Under the pieces are notes generated by a model, which saw only the letters and a program-made list of their open reading frames with translations, was not told the origin of the DNA and did no database searches. 64,000 bases of DNA from Telopea speciosissima (taxonomy: Eukaryota > Streptophyta > Magnoliopsida > Proteales > Proteaceae), in NCBI RefSeq assembly GCF_018873765.1, contig NC_057920.1:48286828-48350827 (forward strand). Reading direction: 5' to 3'. This document shows positions 34,943 through 46,792 of this stretch, piece after piece (the stretch's first letter is position 1; each line of letters opens with the position of its first letter). The position numbers and the translations under genes were made by a program.

Positions 34943-36222
34943 TGTAAGTACCGTGGTCCTCGGGACGAGGGTTCCTCAGCCTTATGGGCGACATGGGTTT
35001 GATATATATACATGGATGGATAATAGATAATATTGTCAATGTATAATATTGATAAATGGGGGATTAGGATCATTCATTAAAATATGTTAATATAATGTGA
35101 AGTCGCCACCTAGGGTTAGGGCCTAGGACCCATTAAGTGTAGCCCTATCCGTTGTGAACAAAATCGGGCTACATGACTCCATATGGTCTGACCAAAGGTT
35201 CGGGTAAGGGGTCAGGTTACGAGTGTGGGAAGGTGTTAGGCACCCACCTCGCCCGATCGAAGCCGATCTCTCTGTATTAGATGCTACATAAAGACGAATG
35301 TTCTCTCTCTTTTATTACGGGGATGGGGGATATTATGAACTACATTCAGATGCTATGAATTGAACTAAAACATAATAAACTACATTACATATATGAGAAA
35401 TATGGACTAAAACGATGAAATACGAAAGGACTACATTGAATCGACAAGAATATAGTAATTATACCTGTATGGTTGTATTCCCCTGGCTCAGGGGAGATAG
35501 ACGAATGGATTGATGCCGATTCTTTCTGGGCAGAGTAACGGCTCTTTCAAATGATTTGGAGAGGAGAAAACAGACAAAATAATGTCTGAAATAAAGGGGT
35601 TTTGATGGTTATCTATGCACTGACGAGATAATAACGCCTAGGAGCAGGAGTGCTCTATGCTCGAAGGAATAATTGAAGGATCTATCCACGACCAAGAAAA
35701 TCTCACTCGCTCACACTCTCATAAGAGAAAGGAGAGAAAAGAGGGTAAAAAAATGAGATAAAGAGGGTGGAAATCACTTAGGGAGGGTCTCTCTACCCAA
35801 AATTCCTTAGAAAATGAGGGAGGGGGATCCTCCTAGATCCCCTCTCTCTCCTAGCCAGATAAGTCCTCCACGATGCCGTGGAGATGTCCACGGTGCCGTG
35901 GGGGACTTTTCCATGGCGCCGTGTGTGATGTCAGCAAGCTGATGTCACACCCTCTCATGGCGCCGTAGTAATCCAGTACACATCCCCACGGTGCCGTGGG
36001 AAGGGGTCTACGGCACCGTGGGAAGGAGTCCACGGCGCCGTGGGGGCACAGTGCCATTTTTTCTTGTTTTTAGGCCTAAAATGGGTCATTTGGTGCTCAA
36101 CATGGTTCTTGGTCTTATGGGTCAGGTATCTTGGGTCTAGAAAGAGGGAGAGTGCGTCATCCATCGTCCATGTCCCATTATCATCATCACCAATTAGGGG
36201 GTGACAAAAATCAGTGTCTACA
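34943..36222 (-). repeat. Tat/Ogre-type 5' LTR (promoter side), TATA box deleted
   Basis: Matches 23829-25120 but is 12 bp shorter. At about 35830-35840 it reads CCTCCTAGATCCCC, where the other LTR has a stretch containing TATAAATA on the minus strand. Its palindrome cluster (35867-36050) is better preserved, including a perfect CCACGGCGCCGTGG. Confidence 0.93.
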
Positions 36223-36227
36223 GATGT

Positions 36228-37131
36228 ATGGGGTATTGATTTCATGGGGCCTTTCCCTAACTCTTTTGGTAACCTGTACATATTACTTGTTGTGGACTAT
36301 GTGTCCAAATGGATTGAGGCAGTTAATTGTAAGATCAATGACCACAAGGTGGTTGTGAAATTTCTGAAGGAGAACATCTTCTCCCATTTTGGTACTCCCC
36401 GGGCTATCATTAGTGATCGGGGCAAGCATTTTTGTAATCGGCCTTTTGAGGCCCTCATGAGAAAGTATGGTGTCGTCCATAAGTTGGTCACACCTTACCA
36501 TCCCCAGACCAGTGGCCAGGTTGAGGTTTCAAATAGGCAGATCAAGCAAATTCTTGAGAAAACCATTAACCCGGACCGTAAGGATTGGTCTAACCGGTTG
36601 TTAGATGCATTGTGGGCCCATAGGATAGCCTTCAAGATCGATCTTGGTCAATCTCCGTACCGTCTAGTGTATGGAAAGGCATGTCACTTACCTGTAGAGA
36701 TTGAGCACAAGGCCTTTTGGGCTATCAAGAAGCGTAACTTTGACCTACCCACTGCAGGTGCCCATAGGAAACTCCAACTATCTGAGTTGGAAGAGCTTAG
36801 GAATGAGGCATATGAGAATGCCTGGATTTATAAGAAAAAAACCAAGGCTTTTCATGATAGGCACATTTTGAGAAAATCTTTTGAGGTAAGCCAGAAAGTT
36901 TTGTTGTACAATTCTCGTTTGCATATCTTTTTAGGTAAGCTGCGTTCTAGATGGGATGGCCCTTATATTGTTCAAAAAGTTTATCCTCATGGGGCTGTTG
37001 ATGTCCTCAATCCAAGTACAGGAGCTACTTTCAAGGTCAATGGCCAAAGATTGAAGCCGTACATAGAGATGCCTACTCCAGTTGAAAAGGAGGTCATGGA
37101 TCTCCATGAGCCTCTTTACCTTTACCCCTGA
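36228..37131 (+). pseudogene. Athila integrase catalytic core and C-terminal domain
   Basis: Continuation of the integrase from 23828, in frame after the nested element and one target copy are discounted. D,D-35-E core: the first Asp in GIDFMGPFP, the second in IISDRGKHF, and the Glu within [12 protein letters not shown]. Then the [12 protein letters not shown] and [17 protein letters not shown] blocks, and a C-terminal domain with [11 protein letters not shown] (GPY/F-like). Stop TGA at 37129-37131. The core itself is open from end to end, so it was disrupted only by the insertion. Confidence 0.9.
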
Positions 37132-38308
37132 TATCCTGGTATGTATCCCCTCCCTTGTCCTTATTCTTTCGTTTCTGCATGCATTGAGAACACTGCATGA
37201 ATTAAGTGTGGGGGGTTTGTGTTGGACTTTAATTGTGAATTTTGTGAATTTTGATTGTGGCAATAGTTTTTGGTTATGTGCATAAGTCTCTTCGATTTAC
37301 AAAGCGAGAGTGAGAGGGAATTAGGTGCCCTAGCATGCAAAATAGTAAAAAAATCCCTTTTCAAGGATGGTAGTTGGTTTGTATCCGGGAATGGGGATTG
37401 AGTTTAAAAATATGAGTGCTACTTCATGTGATGGTTAGATTCCTCTATGTGTTTATGGACCCCTTTGATCTTTTGACTAGTAGTTGAGACCAATTTGTTT
37501 GTGGCAAGGCATGAAAGTGAAAGTGAATGAAAAAAAAAAGAGAGAAACAAAAAGAAAAGTGGAATTCCTTGGGACTAGACAGGGCACTATGCCTCATGAA
37601 GCAGGGTGACTTGATCGAAATTCCTTGGAAGGAAACTCAAAAAAAAAAAAAAAAAAACTCTTGCATCAATGTCTCAATGTCTTATGGATACATGCAAAAA
37701 GCAAAGCTGCCAAGTATTTGGGTGTCTAGTGTATGCTCCACCATGTCATTCAAAGAATAGTAGTGGAGTAGAAAAAGAGTTTATTGTTGAGAATGAAAAA
37801 AAAAAAAAAAAAAACTTTTACCTTAATGCCTGGAAAAGAAAGTATGGTAAAAAATACTCAATGCCTAAGTCTTTGGTTCCATCAGTGCTATGAGTGGTTT
37901 ACTTGAAGGTGAGTAGTGTTCAGAAAATATGAGGAGATCCCTTGACCTTGATGCATGCTTGTTACTTGAATTGATGTGGGGTGATAAAATTCAAGTGTGG
38001 GGGAACCTTTGGCTTCTTAATCTTTAGTTGAGTATTTCTTTGAGATTGTGTCCACTATCTTACTTATGCCATGAGAAAAATTTACATCATTCTTTTTTAT
38101 TTATTGAATTTTGGGTGTATATTCACTGCAAACACCCACGAGACACAACTCGTCCACTAGGGGTAACCTAGGGGTTGAAAGGCTTGTTGCATATGCTAAG
38201 TGCAACCGTGATTCCTATGAAAGTGAGTTAGGATTTTTTTTGCATTTCAGGTTGGTTTTTCTTTTTTGCTTTACTTGAGGACAAGTAACTTTCAAGTGTG
38301 GGGGAATC
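37132..38308 (+). other. Athila 3' region with polypurine tracts
   Basis: About 1.2 kb between pol and 3' LTR without an env-like ORF. Poly-A runs lie at 37527-37536, 37640-37656 and 37796-37813. Three purine tracts of the form AAGTGTGGGGG occur at 37204-37214, 37993-38003 and 38294-38304. The last is next to the LTR and is the presumptive plus-strand primer. Confidence 0.75.
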
Positions 38309-40029
38309 TGATGAGCACATTTATGTGTGAAATCTGAGGGCATAAAGCATACATTTTATCACATTGGACAGAGTTACTTTGATGCTTTCTTGTGTTTTTC
38401 CGATTTTGGGCTATTCTGGACTATGGGGAGCTGCATGTCCCAAGTTACACGTAAAGTTGTCATTTTTTCTTCCATGGCTGTAAGAAGACTAAATTTGGAG
38501 CAAGTTGAACGGGAAAAAACGCAAGTACGCATTCATCTAGCCCACCGTACAATTGATTATTCTTTTTAGCCCAAGAAAGGATAATGGGTCAGAAAGGAGC
38601 TGTAGTGCAAGCCCATAGTTAATCTACCACTGCCCAAGGACGTTTTTGACATTATAGAAGATATTTCTAAGCAATGGTGGAGATCTACTGCAAGTACAAG
38701 GCCGTTTTGGCAATTTTGCATTCTTGAAGAGAGAGAAGGACTGCTACCCACATGGAGGGACCCACAATGCCATTAGATTCCATTAATTTTGAAGGCCCAC
38801 AAGGTGTCCACGATTTTTATGGGATGCATTTAATGCCAAACGATTTTTAGAGGATACATTGGGGATTTTGTTATTTGGTTGAGTGGAATCCTAGTCATGA
38901 CTATCCTAGTCATCTCTCTCTCTCTCTCTCTCCTCCAACTTTTCAAGGGCATTCCTGGAATTTCACTTGGGATAGATTTATTTTGAAAGATATTTTCTCA
39001 TCTATGGAAGGTTGAAAAATCAAAGATGTTTTGATTTTATTGCTTAGAGAAGATATCTACAAAGAAAAGGAAGCATAAGTTAGAATTAGAAATTTGCTTT
39101 TCTAGAAATAGAAGGTTTATGTAAACAATATTCTTTTCTCTCCTTCTTTCTATTTTTTTTCTTTTTTCTTGGGATTCAAGGCAATGTAAAGGAGGAAGGA
39201 GAAGAGAATATTCTCTTTTCTTAAGGAATATTTCTCCTACACTTCCCTCTTCTCTCTTCTCCCCTTTCCCCTATAAATACCCCCTACCTCTCTTGTAAAG
39301 TTTGCTCATTCACGTAGTGAAATTTCTCTCTTCATCTCCATCTAATTTGTGATTTTTGACTTTTTTAAGTTCTAGTTTGCTTTTATGATTTTTAGTTAAG
39401 GGTTATAATAGGTTTAGTTTATGCTTTAATTTCAATTTAAGTCTTCAATTGGGTTGCAATTTCTTAATTCTAGTTTAGGTTTTAAGCCTTCTAGTCTAAG
39501 TTCTTCAGTTGATGACAAGACTTGAAGATTTAGAAGAGGAGGCCATGATAAGTTTATGCAAGTATTCAAGATTTTCAATTACATTCATGCAAGCACATCC
39601 AGGTTTTACTATCTAAACTCTCAATCTCATTCTCCATCTCCTCTATCTCTCTCTATCTTCTTCTTCTTCTCCCTCTATTTCTTTTATTTTAATTTTATAT
39701 GGTTGTGGTTTGTGGATGCATTTTTATTCTCTTATTTCTTTTTATGTGGTTAGTATGTGTGGCTGCATTTTTATTCCTTTCAATTCGCTTTAGTTTGATA
39801 GGTTAGATGCTCATGTGCTAGGACGCCGATTTAATCCCTTAATTTTGTTAGATGCTTATGAGTTAGGATGCATTGATTTTCGGTAGTTTAATTAGTTTAA
39901 TTTAACACTTTAATTTGATTCACTTTGCATTACTTTTAAGTTAGTTAAATAGAGTGGCATATATCTCCTCGTGTTTGACCCGTAGCTACGGTTGACCCAT
40001 ACGTTTGCGGTTTTATTTTAACTCAAACA
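38309..40029 (+). repeat. Athila 3' LTR
   Basis: Copy of 17019-18738 with scattered substitutions, ending in the canonical CA (CTCAAACA). TATA box at 39272-39279. Followed by the target copy AGCTC and then chromovirus LTR sequence. Confidence 0.95.
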
Positions 40030-42107
40030 AGCTCCACTGAGCCCAGTAAGGAAATGCATGCAAACATATCACACAGTCCATGATGAATGTCCTAAGTAAG
40101 CATACTCCTAACATGGATACTAAGTCGCATGAGGTATAAGTACTACTGTAATAGAATACTAGCCTCGGTCTCGAAAACACATAACCAGACGTCGGTCACC
40201 CGAGCGAAAGCATTCTACTATGGTGGAGACCCGGCAGCTCAGGCATCATACATCTGACGCTAACGGACCCCCAGTGACTAACCCTATTGTTTGTTCCCAC
40301 AGCGGAGTACACACGCTAACATGGGACAGTGAATGGCATTCCGGAATCATCCTTTCAGACCTACCACGGGTTATCCAATACCTCTTCCCTTGTTGGTAAG
40401 GGACGTAGTACTGGGTTATGAAGCATCCTAACCCAATGCAGTCTAGTCATGAAGGCACATGTATGTACAGATCAATTGTAAAATAACAGTGCATCATTAA
40501 CATCAATTGTACAGTATCAAATAATATTAATGTAATGTAGTATGCCAATGCAACCTAATCACATGCAATTAAGTGCAAGAATTAAAGCTAGAAAGCTATA
40601 TGATTTGAGCAGTAACAATGATGCATGGCATGGCATATTGAACAAGAAAAATTAAGACAATAAACACGCTGAAATTAAGTCAAATTCCCTTACCTGGCGA
40701 TGATAGACCTAGGTCAATAACCCTCCAGAGATCCAAGCAAGATAGACAAGAAACAGGGTATACAGCCTTGTATATCAGACAATTCACAAAAATTAGGTTC
40801 TGTGATGGTCCAAGGTCAAGTCATCTAGAGTCCAGGTCACAAATGCACTAAAATAGGAAGCCAGATGCAGACTTCCAGGGAGCCGGACGACCACCCCTAG
40901 GCCTGCAACTCCATCCGGCTACTCGGCCAGAATTGGGGTTTTTGGCCCAGGTACGTGGATCTTCACATGCAGACCACCAATTTTATGTTTTGCACTGTCC
41001 TAAGGTGGGTCAACACAAAATTATGATTTAATTATAAAAGTTAAAAGCAATTTGGGGGTTTAAAGAGATTAACCCCAATTTCCAACTTAGGGTTTAATAA
41101 ATTAATGGTTTCAGCTGCAATTTGATGAACAACAGGCAATTGGCAGTGTAATTTTAGGTCTGAACCATTATTAGGTCCAAATTAAGAGGTCAGAGATGGG
41201 TCATTAGTCAACTAAACCTATATAAGCTAAGGTTTAATGGCAGGTTTTAGCATAGATTCAATTAGAGATGGAGAAACAAGGAGAAGAAGATGAATACAGC
41301 AAGCTTTTTATGACCTACCTGAATGCAGCAACAAGGAGAGGTGATGGCAGCAATATCTTGGGCAGCAAGGACTCCAAAGAAGGCTTAAAAGCTCCAAGAT
41401 CAGGTATGGAATCAAAGCCCTAAGATGAAATCTTCCAATTTCCTCTTCTTCTTCTCTTTGCTCCTTCTCTTCTATTTCTTTTCTATGTTCTCCTAAGGCT
41501 GAATCAATTTCTTCTCTTTGGTTTTTATGAATTCTAAATAGTATAAATGGGTTGTTATTATATATAGTGGATTAGTTAAGTAGTGTTTGTTTTAATAATT
41601 AAAAATCTGTTTTTTATAACTTAATTCTAAAATTTGATTTTAAGTAGAATTAATTACTAATTAGGTTATTCTAATTATAAAATGATGTCATATGACATCA
41701 GGAGCAATCCGAGTACGGGTAACTATTGAAACTAGGATTCCCCACTGGGGATGTGGGTCCCACATAGATAAATTACTAAACTACCCCTATAAACTCTAAT
41801 TGGTCAATGTAATACATTATAAAACACAAGTAAATAGTACTTACAATGGAGTTAATTGATAGAGAGGTTTTGCATGCTGTCCAGCCAGTAGATCCGACAC
41901 AGGTAACTTTGGTGCGGGGTTCCATCAAGGTCCTCCGACTCCAGAAGAGCAAGTTGGGAGGATTCTCCGAAATCCACCATAGAAGTGTCAAGGGATTGAT
42001 CTGTATCCTCGACAGATGCAACCCATAGCATTGAAGCAACCATAGCCTCGGAACTGGAACCTGTAATCACACAAGTTCCAAAGTTTAAATTTATTGTGAT
42101 TTTCACA
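40030..42107 (-). repeat. Chromovirus 3' LTR, inner part
   Basis: Continues the LTR begun at 16528 and matches 50447-53180 apart from the MITE missing here. At 41580-41620 it retains the empty MITE target site (one GTTTTAAT followed by AATT). Ends ...TTTTCACA, which on the minus strand is the LTR start TGTGAAAATC. Confidence 0.93.
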
Positions 42108-42120
42108 CTCCACCCTCCTT
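42108..42120 (-). other. Chromovirus polypurine tract
   Basis: On the minus strand AAGGAGGGTGGAG, immediately before the 3' LTR start TGTGAAAATC, directly after the chromodomain frame. Confidence 0.85.
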
Positions 42121-42121
42121 A

Positions 42122-43195
42122 TTAGAATTTTGACCTTGGAATTGACGTACCTGGGAGATCGAAGAGATAAGGGTATCTCTCTTTCATCAAGTCTTTTCTT
42201 TCCCAAGATGCTTCAACTGCAAAGTGGTTACTCCATCTGACTTTAACAAAAGAGATAGTTCGATTCCTCAGGTTGTGTTCCTTTGTATCAATAATCTCTT
42301 CGAGCACCTCTTCATAGGTCAGATCAGCAATAAGTTCAGCTGGTTGTTGAGGCAGAAGATGTGTTGAATCAGGGATGTATTATCTCAGCATAGAGACATG
42401 GAATACATCATGTACACCGACAAGTGATGGGGGCAGTGCAAGCTGATAGGCCACTGCACCAACTCTGGCTATAATCTCATAGGGGCCGATGTATCGAGGA
42501 CTCAACTTCCCTCTCTTCCCAAATCTCACAACACATTTGATTGGGGACACCTTCAGGAATGCTTTCTCACCAACTCTGAACTGAATGTGTTGTCTTCTTC
42601 TATCTATATAGTTCTTCTGTCTGGACTGTACAGCCTTGATCTTCTCTCTTATCAGATCAACCTTCTCACAGGTCTTCTGGATCAATTCAGGGCCCAATAT
42701 ACGTCGCTCTCCAACTTCATCCCAGTATAGTGGAGTACGACATGTCTTGCCATACAGGGCCTTGAATGGAGTCATCTCAATGGATGCGTGGTAGCTGTTA
42801 TTATAAGCAAACTCAATCAGGGATAGTTGTTCATCCCAGCTGCCAGTCATCTCAAGTACACATGCCCTGAGCATATCTTCTAAGGTCTGAATTGTCCTCT
42901 CTGACTGTCCATCTGTCTTAGGGGGTTGTGCTGAACTATGGCTCAACTCAGTACCCATAGCCTTCTATAGACTCTTCCAGAACCTAGAAGTAAACCTTGA
43001 GTCTCTGTCAGACATAATGTTCACTGGTACTCCATGTAATCTGATAATAATATCCACATAAAGTTTAGCCAATTGATCCATAGAGTAGGTAATCTTCATT
43101 GGAATAAAATGAGCAGTTTTGGTCAATCTGTCTATAATTACCCAGATTGTATCCATTCCGTTCCTAGTGTGAGGAAGGCCAGTGACAAAATCCAT
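42122..43195 (-). pseudogene. Chromovirus integrase with GPY/F motif and chromodomain
   Basis: Minus-strand frames 42965-43195 (catalytic core: MDFVTGLP and the IMSDRDSRF block with the second Asp) and 42380-42958 (TDGQSERTIQTLE with the catalytic Glu, LSLIEFAYNNSYHASI, YGKTCRTPLYW, and a C-terminal domain with LSPRYIGPYEI, the GPY/F motif). The chromodomain is at 42122-42307: LRNRTISFVKVRWSNH, EASWERKDLMKERYPYLF. In chromoviruses this domain directs integration to marked chromatin. Stops separate the frames at 42959-42964 and about 42310-42380. Complete in domain content but not in frame. Confidence 0.9.
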
Positions 43196-43299
43196 AGTGA
43201 TGTTCTCCCATTTCTACTCTGGAATAGCAAGGGGTTGCAGTAGTCCCTGTGGTTGGTGTCTGATAGCCTTTACTTGCTAACAAGTAGAGCATTTGGATA

Positions 43300-44319
43300 C
43301 ATAGGTTGTCACATCATGCTTCATTCCATGCCACTATAAGTACTGTTTCAAGTCTCGGTACATTTTTGCACCACCTGGATGATTGATGGGCTTCTTGCAA
43401 AATCAGACTCTTCAATTGACTATTAGCAGGTACACACAGTCTGTCTCTGTACATCAGAACTCCATCAACTGTCACTGTGAAACCAGTATCTTTTTGTGTC
43501 CCAGCCTGAATACTTCTTGAAATGTGTTGGAACTCTTCATCAGAAGATTGTGCTGCAATAATCTGGGCTCGCAGTGATGGCTGCACCATCAATACTAAAA
43601 TTAATTCTTCAGTCTCTCCAAATATAAGCTCCATATTCAATACACTTAAGTCCTTCAGAATCTCATCATTAATCATAATTCTGCATGTTGCCCAATCAGA
43701 GGACTTCCTGCTGAGTGCATCAGCCACAACATTGGCTTTCCCTGGATGATATAAAATGTCGAACTCATAATCAATAATGAGTTCCAACCATCTTCTTTAT
43801 CTTATATTTAACTCTTTCTCCATGAAGAAGTACTTTTAAGCTCTTATGATCAGTGAAGATCTCAATCTTTTCACCATACAGATAATGCCTCCACATCTTC
43901 TATGCAAAGACAACTGTTGCCAATTCTAGGTCATATGTAGGGTAGTTCTTCTCATGGTCCTTTAACTATCTAGGACCATAGGCAATAACTTTCGATTCTG
44001 CATCAACACACACCCTAGCCCTATCTTGGAGGCATCTGTATACACAACCATCCCCTCAGTTCCTTCAGGAAGGACAAGAACTAGGGTTGTCACCAACTTC
44101 TTCTTCAATTCTTGAAAACTATCTTCACAGTCTTCATTCCACTCAAACTTAGCACCCTTTTTAGTAAGTTGTGTCAAACCTTCTGTAGTATCCAACTAAC
44201 CCCAGAAAACTCCTTATCTCTGTCACAGTCTTGGGACTCTTCCAATTCACCACAGCTTCAACCTTCCCTGGGTCTACTTCAATCCCTCTGGCTGAAATTA
44301 CATGGCCTAAGAACCCAAC
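43300..44319 (-). pseudogene. Chromovirus RT C-terminal part, RNase H and integrase zinc-binding region
   Basis: Minus strand. A connection region follows the RT (blocks near 44200-44300). RNase H starts in frame 43962-44195 with FEWNEDCEDSFQELKKKL and VVYTDASKIGLGCVLMQ. After broken frames, 43314-43787 has the [24 protein letters not shown] block that ends RNase H, and the linker into the integrase N terminus (LILQEAHQSS). The HHCC finger around 43250-43400 is frame-broken. Several stops. Confidence 0.82.
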
Positions 44320-45497
44320 TTAAGGCAGCCAAAATTCACATTTGCTGAATTTTGCATAAAGTTGCTTCTCTCTTAGCCTTTGTAGAACAAACCTCAAGTG
44401 TTGAGCATGCTCTTCTTCATTCTTGGAGTAAACCAAGATGTCATCAATGAAGACTATCACAAATTTGTCCAGGACATCATGGAAGACTCTATTCATTAAA
44501 GCCATAAAGGTTGTTGGGGCATTAGTAAGGCCAAAAGACATTACCAGGAACTCGTAGTGTCTATATCGAGTCCTGAAGGCTGTCTTACTAATATCAGCTT
44601 CCTTGATTCGAAGCTGATGGTACCCTGATCTGAGATCAATCTTCGAAAAGACTTGGGCACCCTGAAGTTGATCAAAGAGATCATCAATCCTTGGTAAAGG
44701 ATACTTATTCTTGATTGTCAATTCATTCAGCTCTCTGTAATCAATGCACATGCGCATGGAGCCGTCCTTCTTCTTCACAAATAACACTAGAGCACCCCAA
44801 GGTGAGATACTCGGTCTTATGAATCCTTTCTTCAACAAGTCTTGAAGTTGAGCCTGTAATTCTTTCAATTCACTCGGCGTCATTCTATAAGGTGCTTTAG
44901 ATACCAGCGCCGCACCAGGTATTAGATCAATCACAAACTCATTCTCCCTTGGTGGAGGTGGACTTGTCAAGTCATCAGGGAAGACATCAGAAAATTCCCC
45001 AATAATAGGGATCTCTGATATAGGCCTAACCTGTGTCCTGGTATCCATAACTGACACAAGGTATCCTTGGCATCCCTTGTTCAACATCTTCTTCATCTTT
45101 AAGGCTGAAATCACCATCTTTCTGGGTTTCTTCTTCTTGTCACCCACAAAGACGAATCCCTTCTCGCCTCTAGGCTGGAATACAATCTTCCTGTCAGCAC
45201 ATAACACATTGGCCTTATATGCTGCCAACCAATCCATTCCCAATATGATATCAAAGTCAATCATATCGAGTTGAATCAGATGAGCATTCATGTCTCTGCC
45301 AGCAATTCTCACAGCACACGACTCATACAATGTGTTCAAATCTATCCTTGACCCAGTAGGTGTGCTAACTGCTAGACCCTCTGTCAGACACTTAGGTGAT
45401 ACACCCGTCCTCTTAGCAAATGACGGAGACACAAAGGAATGTATCGCCCTTGTATCAAACAAGGTGTATGTAGGAGTAGAATAGATGAGAATGGTAC
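44320..45497 (-). pseudogene. Chromovirus protease and reverse transcriptase
   Basis: Longest intact piece of the element, 380 codons to a TAA at 44320-44322. The protease begins at the LFDT block. The active-site motif is DTR instead of DTG (about 45446-45457), a likely inactivating change. It continues with [127 protein letters not shown] and [19 protein letters not shown] with the catalytic DD. The upstream boundary is the intron-like junction at 45498. Confidence 0.9.
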
Positions 45498-45576
45498 CTA
45501 TATGCCATGACTTGATGATTATGTATGCATGATATCATTTAATGAAAATACAATTAGGTATGAGTTAGAATGATAC
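45498..45576 (-). other. 79-bp intron-like interruption between gag and protease
   Basis: On the minus strand the segment begins GTATCATTCTAAC and ends CATATAG. The gag frame before it and the protease frame after it agree in phase and in family sequence only if the 79 bases are left out. It is AT-rich and contains in-frame stops. Donor GT, a CTAAC branch-like motif and acceptor AG are present, although the branch-like motif is close to the donor. The flanks share a short similar stretch (GGTATCATTCT versus GGTACCATTCT), so an insertion with duplicated flank is an alternative. Confidence 0.55.
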
Positions 45577-46792
45577 CAGTAACCACTGCCTGGTTAGCCT
45601 CAGCCTCACTTGCAGTCACAGAATATACTCGGCCCTGAGGCTTACAGGCTGGCTGGCGAGCGGGAAGAACAGGCCTCCTGTTGTAGCAGGTTCTGGAGGT
45701 ATGCCCCATCTGACCACAACTGTAGCACTTAAACTCTGCAGTGCTTGCTGGAGTTGTTGTATCTATTGCCTTGGTACTGGGGCTAGCATACACAGGTCTG
45801 GAGACTGAAGACTCAGACTCGCTCCTCTGTGGCAAAACTGAAGCTGTACTAGGTCCAAAAGATTTCATGAACTTGTTGAATCCTCTATCGAAGAAGGGTG
45901 CTGCTCTCTTGTTGGATGTCTGGCTCACGTGATAAGCATCCCTTTGCTTATCCTCAATCTTCTTAGCCATCTGTACGGTCTCAGAATACCCTTGGTTCAC
46001 TCTGGGGAACATAATAGAGGCAATCTGTGGCTTCAATCCGTCTTCAAACTTCTGTGGCTTTACTTCATCATTGTTTAGATGAGGAGGAGCAAAGAAGAAA
46101 AGCTCCTCAAACTTTTGTTGGTATTCCAACACAGACTTTGGCCCTTGTGTCAACTCAGCCAATTCAATCTCCTTCTTCTTCCTTACACTGGTGGGAAAGT
46201 AGTTTCCAAAGAAGGCCTCTTTAAAAACTTCCCAGGACAAGACTGGGTGGGCAGCCTCTAGGATAGGCCTTGTAGTTTCCCACCATGCTTCTGCTTCATA
46301 TTGGAGTTTATATCCAGCACATACAAGCTTCTGTTCATCAGTACACCCTAGAAACTTGAAAGCCTTTTCCATTTCTTTAACCCATTTAACGGGCTGTAGT
46401 GTATCTCTACTAATTCCAGCAAAGATGAGGGGTTGGATCTTCAAAAACCTCTCCATTAGGCAACCCTCAGCATCATTATGCTATGCAGGAGGGGTAGGGA
46501 CAGCAGGGGCTGCCTGTGGAATCTGTAGGTTTCTAATGACTGTCTGGTATTGTTCACCCATGGTAGTCATCATCTATTGCATCTACTGTTGTTACCTTTC
46601 CATGATGGTGTCCATAAGACCAGCCACATTATGCATGGGCATATCAGGAGGGTTTTCCTGTGCACTGTCAGCTGAAGGTTTATTATGGGCAGGGTTGGAG
46701 GAAGAGGCTGCATTTGCACGCCCTTGTGCATTATGCCTCCTATAAGTATTAAGATACTGTCCATCCATAATGATCAGCTGAGATAAGAAGGT
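45577..46792 (-). pseudogene. Chromovirus gag
   Basis: Minus strand. The main frame starts at 46456 (MERFLKIQPLIFAG) and has the capsid blocks VKEMEKAFKFLGCTDEQK, YEAEAWWETTRP, FFGNYFP, ELAELTQGPKSVLEYQQKFEELF and KFEDGLKPQI. A CCHC zinc knuckle (CYSCGQMGHTSRTC) follows at about 45700-45745. In-frame extension upstream to a Met near 46770-46792 (NTYRRHNAQGR) is broken by four stops at 46592-46594, 46583-46585, 46574-46576 and 46491-46493, at Gln-like positions. It would form the nucleocapsid. Confidence 0.88.

Larger units (their letters stand above)
23829..36222 (-). mobile_element. Tat/Ogre-type Ty3/gypsy element, gag only (non-autonomous), minus strand
   Basis: LTRs at 23829-25120 (1292 bp) and 34943-36222 (1280 bp), TSD GATGT at 23824-23828 and 36223-36227, total 12,394 bp. 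Orientation is minus: the PBS lies next to the right LTR, the polypurine tract next to the left one, and gag reads leftwards. Read on the minus strand, the LTR starts TGTAGACACTGATTTTTGTC, a common start for Tat-lineage LTRs. Between gag and the 3' LTR there is no RT, RNase H or integrase, only unrecognised ORF fragments, low-complexity sequence and three tandem arrays. It would have depended on proteins from other elements. Confidence 0.9.
17019..40029 (+). mobile_element. Athila-type Ty3/gypsy retrotransposon, plus strand, split by a Tat/Ogre element
   Basis: LTRs at 17019-18738 (1720 bp) and 38309-40029 (1721 bp) start TGATGAGCAC and end ...CTCAAAAA/CTCAAACA. The target duplication is AGTTC (17014-17018) and AGCTC (40030-40034). 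The intact site survives in the other chromovirus LTR at about 50447 as gtgagctccactg. The PBS is complementary to tRNA-Asp, typical of Athila. Gag, protease, RT, RNase H and integrase follow in order, then a 1.2-kb 3' region without an env-like ORF. Subtracting the nested element gives 10,612 bp, a usual Athila length. Confidence 0.94.

Noticed and set aside
36283..36501. Minus-strand frames opposite the Athila integrase
   Set aside because: Shadows of the integrase coding frame. No independent similarity.
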